Of a DNA stretch of 64,000 bases, positions 61,918-64,000 are shown in pieces. Both the position numbers and the translations under genes were made by a program. Below the pieces are notes generated by a model. The model was not told the DNA's origin. It did not search any database and was given only the letters and a program-made list of their open reading frames with translations. Numbering within the stretch: the stretch's first letter is position 1; each line of letters begins with the position of its first letter. Source of the stretch: JBBIWA01 sp037439425 (lineage in GTDB: Bacteria > Acidobacteriota > Blastocatellia > RBC074); assembly GCA_037439425.1 (NCBI GenBank), contig JBBIWA010000006.1, positions 62,001 through 126,000 of the forward strand, read 5' to 3'.

Positions 61918-62211
61918 TTAAGGAGAGCCGCTCACCGCCTTGAGAAAATCCTCTGCGCTCAGCCCGCTGACACGCACCAGTTTATGCCTGGAGGTAGCGC
62001 CGGAGACGATCTCAATCTGATGGCGTGCCACGCCCAACAATCTGGCCAGGAATCGGATCAACTCTTCGTTAGCGGCGCCGTCAGCCGGCGGAGCAGCCAG
62101 GCGGATTTTGAGCGCTCCGTCTAGCTCGCCAGCGAGAGCACTCTTTGAGGCCCGCGGCAGGGCGCGCACCGCAAAGGTGATCCTCGCATCCTTGACCGTA
62201 AAATTGATCAT
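61918..62211 (-). CDS. DUF167 (YggU family) protein
   Basis: A 97-residue YggU-like protein. ATG 62211 has GAGGTG upstream; a TTG one codon earlier is possible. The family core VRALPRASKSALAGELDGAL and RLAAPPADGAANEELIRFLA, then VSGATSRHKLVRVSG, is complete. Function unknown; it commonly follows yggT, as here with a six-base gap. Confidence 0.9.
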   Translation of the reverse strand: MINFTVKDARITFAVRALPRASKSALAGELDGALKIRLAAPPADGAANEELIRFLARLLGVARHQIEIVSGATSRHKLVRVSGLSAEDFLKAVSGSP

Positions 62212-62217
62212 CAATCT

Positions 62218-62865
62218 TCACCTCAGAAAAAAGATGAACTGCACAGCTCCTGCAGCCAGGTAGAGTGCGATCCAGAGAATCAGAAATGACCAGCCAGTGA
62301 AAATGCCGCCGAACTCGAAGATGCGCAGCAATGGCCCGATGCGTTCCAGCGCCAGGTAGGCCACCCGGCCAAACAATCCGAAGAGCCAGTTGACAAAAAC
62401 CACAGTCATCAGCGCCATCAAATAGAAGATCACTGATAGCAGGATCACGCCGGTCAATCTCCATATCCCGGTGAGCACTTCGCCACCGCCGATGGCTAAC
62501 AGGCTGCTACCCAGTCCACTGAGCAAGAGGGTAAGGTATCCAATGATCCAGGAAGCAACAAAGCACACCAAAGCCGTCGCAATCAGCAGCATCAGAATTG
62601 CTGGATCAAAACCAAGCGCGCGCTTGAGTGGATAGTAAAAGCGCGAGCTGCGCATATGGCGAAGCAACTCGTTTCCTGGCTGGCGCGCGTAATGGGCGAA
62701 GCGCCCGAAAGGATTTAACTGAAGCGCTTCTACAATAACATAAAGCAACACAGCGGTGACGACAGCAATAATAATAACGAAGTAAACGAAAGTGGAGAAG
62801 CTGTTGATGATTTGGACAGCATCAATCACGTAGCGGCCAACCAGGGTGATGGGAGAAGCTTGCAT
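62218..62865 (-). CDS. YggT family membrane protein
   Basis: A 215-residue membrane protein with about five hydrophobic helices and two YggT-type repeats (INSFSTFVYFVIIIAVVTAV near the start and the stretch LTGVILLSVIFYLMALMTVV later). Together with yggS and DUF167 it forms the conserved yggS-yggT-yggU order. YggT relatives are linked to envelope or osmotic functions, with no defined activity. Confidence 0.85.
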   Translation of the reverse strand: MQASPITLVGRYVIDAVQIINSFSTFVYFVIIIAVVTAVLLYVIVEALQLNPFGRFAHYARQPGNELLRHMRSSRFYYPLKRALGFDPAILMLLIATALVCFVASWIIGYLTLLLSGLGSSLLAIGGGEVLTGIWRLTGVILLSVIFYLMALMTVVFVNWLFGLFGRVAYLALERIGPLLRIFEFGGIFTGWSFLILWIALYLAAGAVQFIFFLR

Positions 62866-62908
62866 AGATTAGGAATTTTAGGGTTAAGAGAGCAGCCTGC
62901 GAGCTGGC

Positions 62909-63688
62909 TCAGAGACGAGCGCCGAAGATGGCTGTGCCAAGGCGCACGAAAGTAGCCCCTTCTTCAACTGCCACCTCGAAGTCATGACTCATGCCCATTG
63001 AAAGGTCTGTGAAATGCTCGCCGACCACTCCCGCGTGACGGGCTTCGTCGCGCAACTGACGCAGTTGGCGAAAGAAAGGTCGGACCTCCTCGGCCTGTTC
63101 CAGGTAGGGTGGCACAGCCATCAGGCCTTTCAGCTCCAGGTGCTTCAGCCTGCTTAGCCTTTCGCACAGCGGCAGCAGCTCATCTGCGCTGACCCCGGAC
63201 TTTGACTCTTCGCCGCCCAGGTTGACTTCAATCAGGACGGGCAAGCGTTTCCCCAATTCTGCAGCGATACGGTCGAGCCGGTCGGCCAGTTTGAGGCTAT
63301 CAACTGATTGCACAGCGTCGAAGAGTTCCACTGCGCGCCGCGCTTTGTTTGACTGCAGGTGCCCGAGAAAGTGCCACTCCACCTGGAAGCGGCGACTCAC
63401 TTCGCGCAGTTGCTCGATTTTCGGCGCTGCCTCCTGCACGCGATTCTCACCCAGGACTTTGATCCCAGCCTCGATGGCAGCGTGGATGCGCACCGAGGAG
63501 ACAGTTTTGCTGACGGCGACGAGCGTCACTTCGGCAGGTGAGCGACCGGTCCGCGCGCAAGCCGCAGCTATCCGCTGACGGACCTCTGTTAATCGCTCGG
63601 CCAGAGATGGGTCTGCTGTCTGAAGTCTGGAGTCTGGAGCCTCAGCTCTGCCCAGCCTGAGCGGCTCCAGACTATTTGCCTTTGTCAT
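62909..63688 (-). CDS. YggS family pyridoxal-phosphate homeostasis protein
   Basis: A 259-residue PLP-binding protein (PLPBP/YggS/COG0325). ATG 63688 is preferred over the in-frame TTG 63703. The PLP lysine is in TLVAVSKTVS near residue 56; ENRVQEA, FLGHLQSNKAR and the phosphate-binding SMGMSHDFEVAV near the end are all intact. The first 40 residues are variable. It keeps PLP supply and amino acid balance in order and has no enzyme activity of its own. The start overlaps the end of the VWFA gene by 17 bases, indicating one transcript. Confidence 0.92.
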   Translation of the reverse strand: MTKANSLEPLRLGRAEAPDSRLQTADPSLAERLTEVRQRIAAACARTGRSPAEVTLVAVSKTVSSVRIHAAIEAGIKVLGENRVQEAAPKIEQLREVSRRFQVEWHFLGHLQSNKARRAVELFDAVQSVDSLKLADRLDRIAAELGKRLPVLIEVNLGGEESKSGVSADELLPLCERLSRLKHLELKGLMAVPPYLEQAEEVRPFFRQLRQLRDEARHAGVVGEHFTDLSMGMSHDFEVAVEEGATFVRLGTAIFGARL

Positions 63689-64000
63689 TCTCTTTCTCTT
63701 CAACGTAACTCTGCCGGTGTTGGACGACGATGAGCTTGGGGTCTATTTGATCGCCAAGATTGACCTTGACTTGGATCTTGCGCCGCTTGCCTTCGCGCCG
63801 TGTGTTGGTCGGAGAGTAGGCCAGACTGTACTGATTACGCATAAGCACCGAGATAGATTGCAGCACAGAAGGGATCTCCCCAGGGAAGGTGACGGGGAAG
63901 TACTTCCCGCCAGTCGAGTCAGCGAAGGTCTTGAGCGTATTCTGCGCTTGCAGCATTGTCATCCGGTCGAAGGGAATGCCGCCGATGTTTATTCCGCGCC
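63672..64000 (-). CDS. VWFA-related acidobacterial protein, C-terminal part
   Basis: The frame is open to the window edge (RGINIGGIPFDRMTM, visible start only internal), so only the last 109 residues are present. It shows the C-terminal strand pattern of the acidobacterial VWFA-related family (TIGR03436 type): LKTFADSTGGKYFPVTF, SISVLMRNQYSLAYSPTN and RREGKRRKIQVKVN, ending in a Lys/Glu-rich tail. These proteins have a von Willebrand A-like fold and are probably exported; function unknown. It is followed, with 17 bases of overlap, by yggS. Confidence 0.8.
   Translation of the reverse strand, partial: RGINIGGIPFDRMTMLQAQNTLKTFADSTGGKYFPVTFPGEIPSVLQSISVLMRNQYSLAYSPTNTRREGKRRKIQVKVNLGDQIDPKLIVVQHRQSYVEEKENDKGK

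Overview
The window looks like a chromosomal segment of an Acidobacteriota bacterium, most likely of the class Blastocatellia. The main grounds are an alpha-mannosidase-like protein that ends in the C-terminal module known from Solibacter-type proteins (TIGR03437 type), a VWFA-related acidobacterial protein at the right edge (TIGR03436 type), an Oar-like TonB receptor with a carboxypeptidase-regulatory N-terminus, a PSD1/DUF1501 pair, an ASPIC/UnbV (CRTAC1) protein, several Tat-exported Gfo/Idh/MocA oxidoreductases, and futalosine-type menaquinone synthesis (MqnA). The class assignment is an inference from gene content. I found no rRNA, tRNA, CRISPR array or intact transposase.

Layout from left to right. 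Bases 1-3275 hold two relatively AT-rich GT39-like membrane glycosyltransferases, the first cut by the window edge. Bases 3339-9285 carry carbohydrate enzymes: a secreted GH38-like mannosidase facing galK-galT, which overlap by ATGA. Bases 9340-16654 are a minus-strand exported/carbohydrate block: PSD1 cytochrome, DUF1501, a sugar epimerase and a Gfo/Idh oxidoreductase. Bases 16775-25632 contain yifB with a small frameshifted ORF after it, a LysM lytic transglycosylase, a TPM / unknown protein / LemA operon, mqnA, and a divergent pair of a zinc-finger anti-sigma-like protein and a sigma-like regulator. Bases 25951-33474 are housekeeping: hisS-aspS with a good terminator, a gamma carbonic anhydrase homologue, a chimeric gene remnant, and clpS-clpA. 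Bases 33497-38268 hold an orphan HicB-like protein, nagA, a REPIN-like doublet repeat, an SDR, a coiled-coil protein, a VOC protein and a Gfo/Idh oxidoreductase. Bases 38352-44483 hold the TonB receptor with its promoter and terminator, a PEBP protein, a TPR protein and a frameshifted small gene.

Bases 44620-51156 carry the CRTAC1 protein, a second Tat-type epimerase plus Gfo/Idh pair, and a divergent ExuT-like MFS transporter broken by one in-frame stop; a decayed DUF1330 gene follows. Bases 51166-64000 are almost all minus strand: MFS exporter, M20 peptidase, an unknown protein, an EEP-family nuclease/phosphatase, threonine ammonia-lyase, a D-aminoacylase-like amidohydrolase without the usual HxH, a cytochrome/copper protein with a membrane-like extension beyond its stop codon, then PilZ (plus strand), DUF167, YggT, YggS and the partial VWFA protein.

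Taken together the genes describe a heterotroph that takes apart glycans outside or at its surface (mannosidase, TonB receptor, exported sugar oxidoreductases and isomerases, PSD1/DUF1501) and feeds galactose, N-acetylglucosamine and probably uronate-like sugars inward. Against that ordinary background the most notable material is the uncharacterised sigma-like/zinc-finger pair, the unknown protein between TPM and LemA, two palindromic repeat families, and an unusual number of single-lesion broken genes (at least five). The broken genes could reflect real decay or assembly errors in a draft or metagenomic genome.
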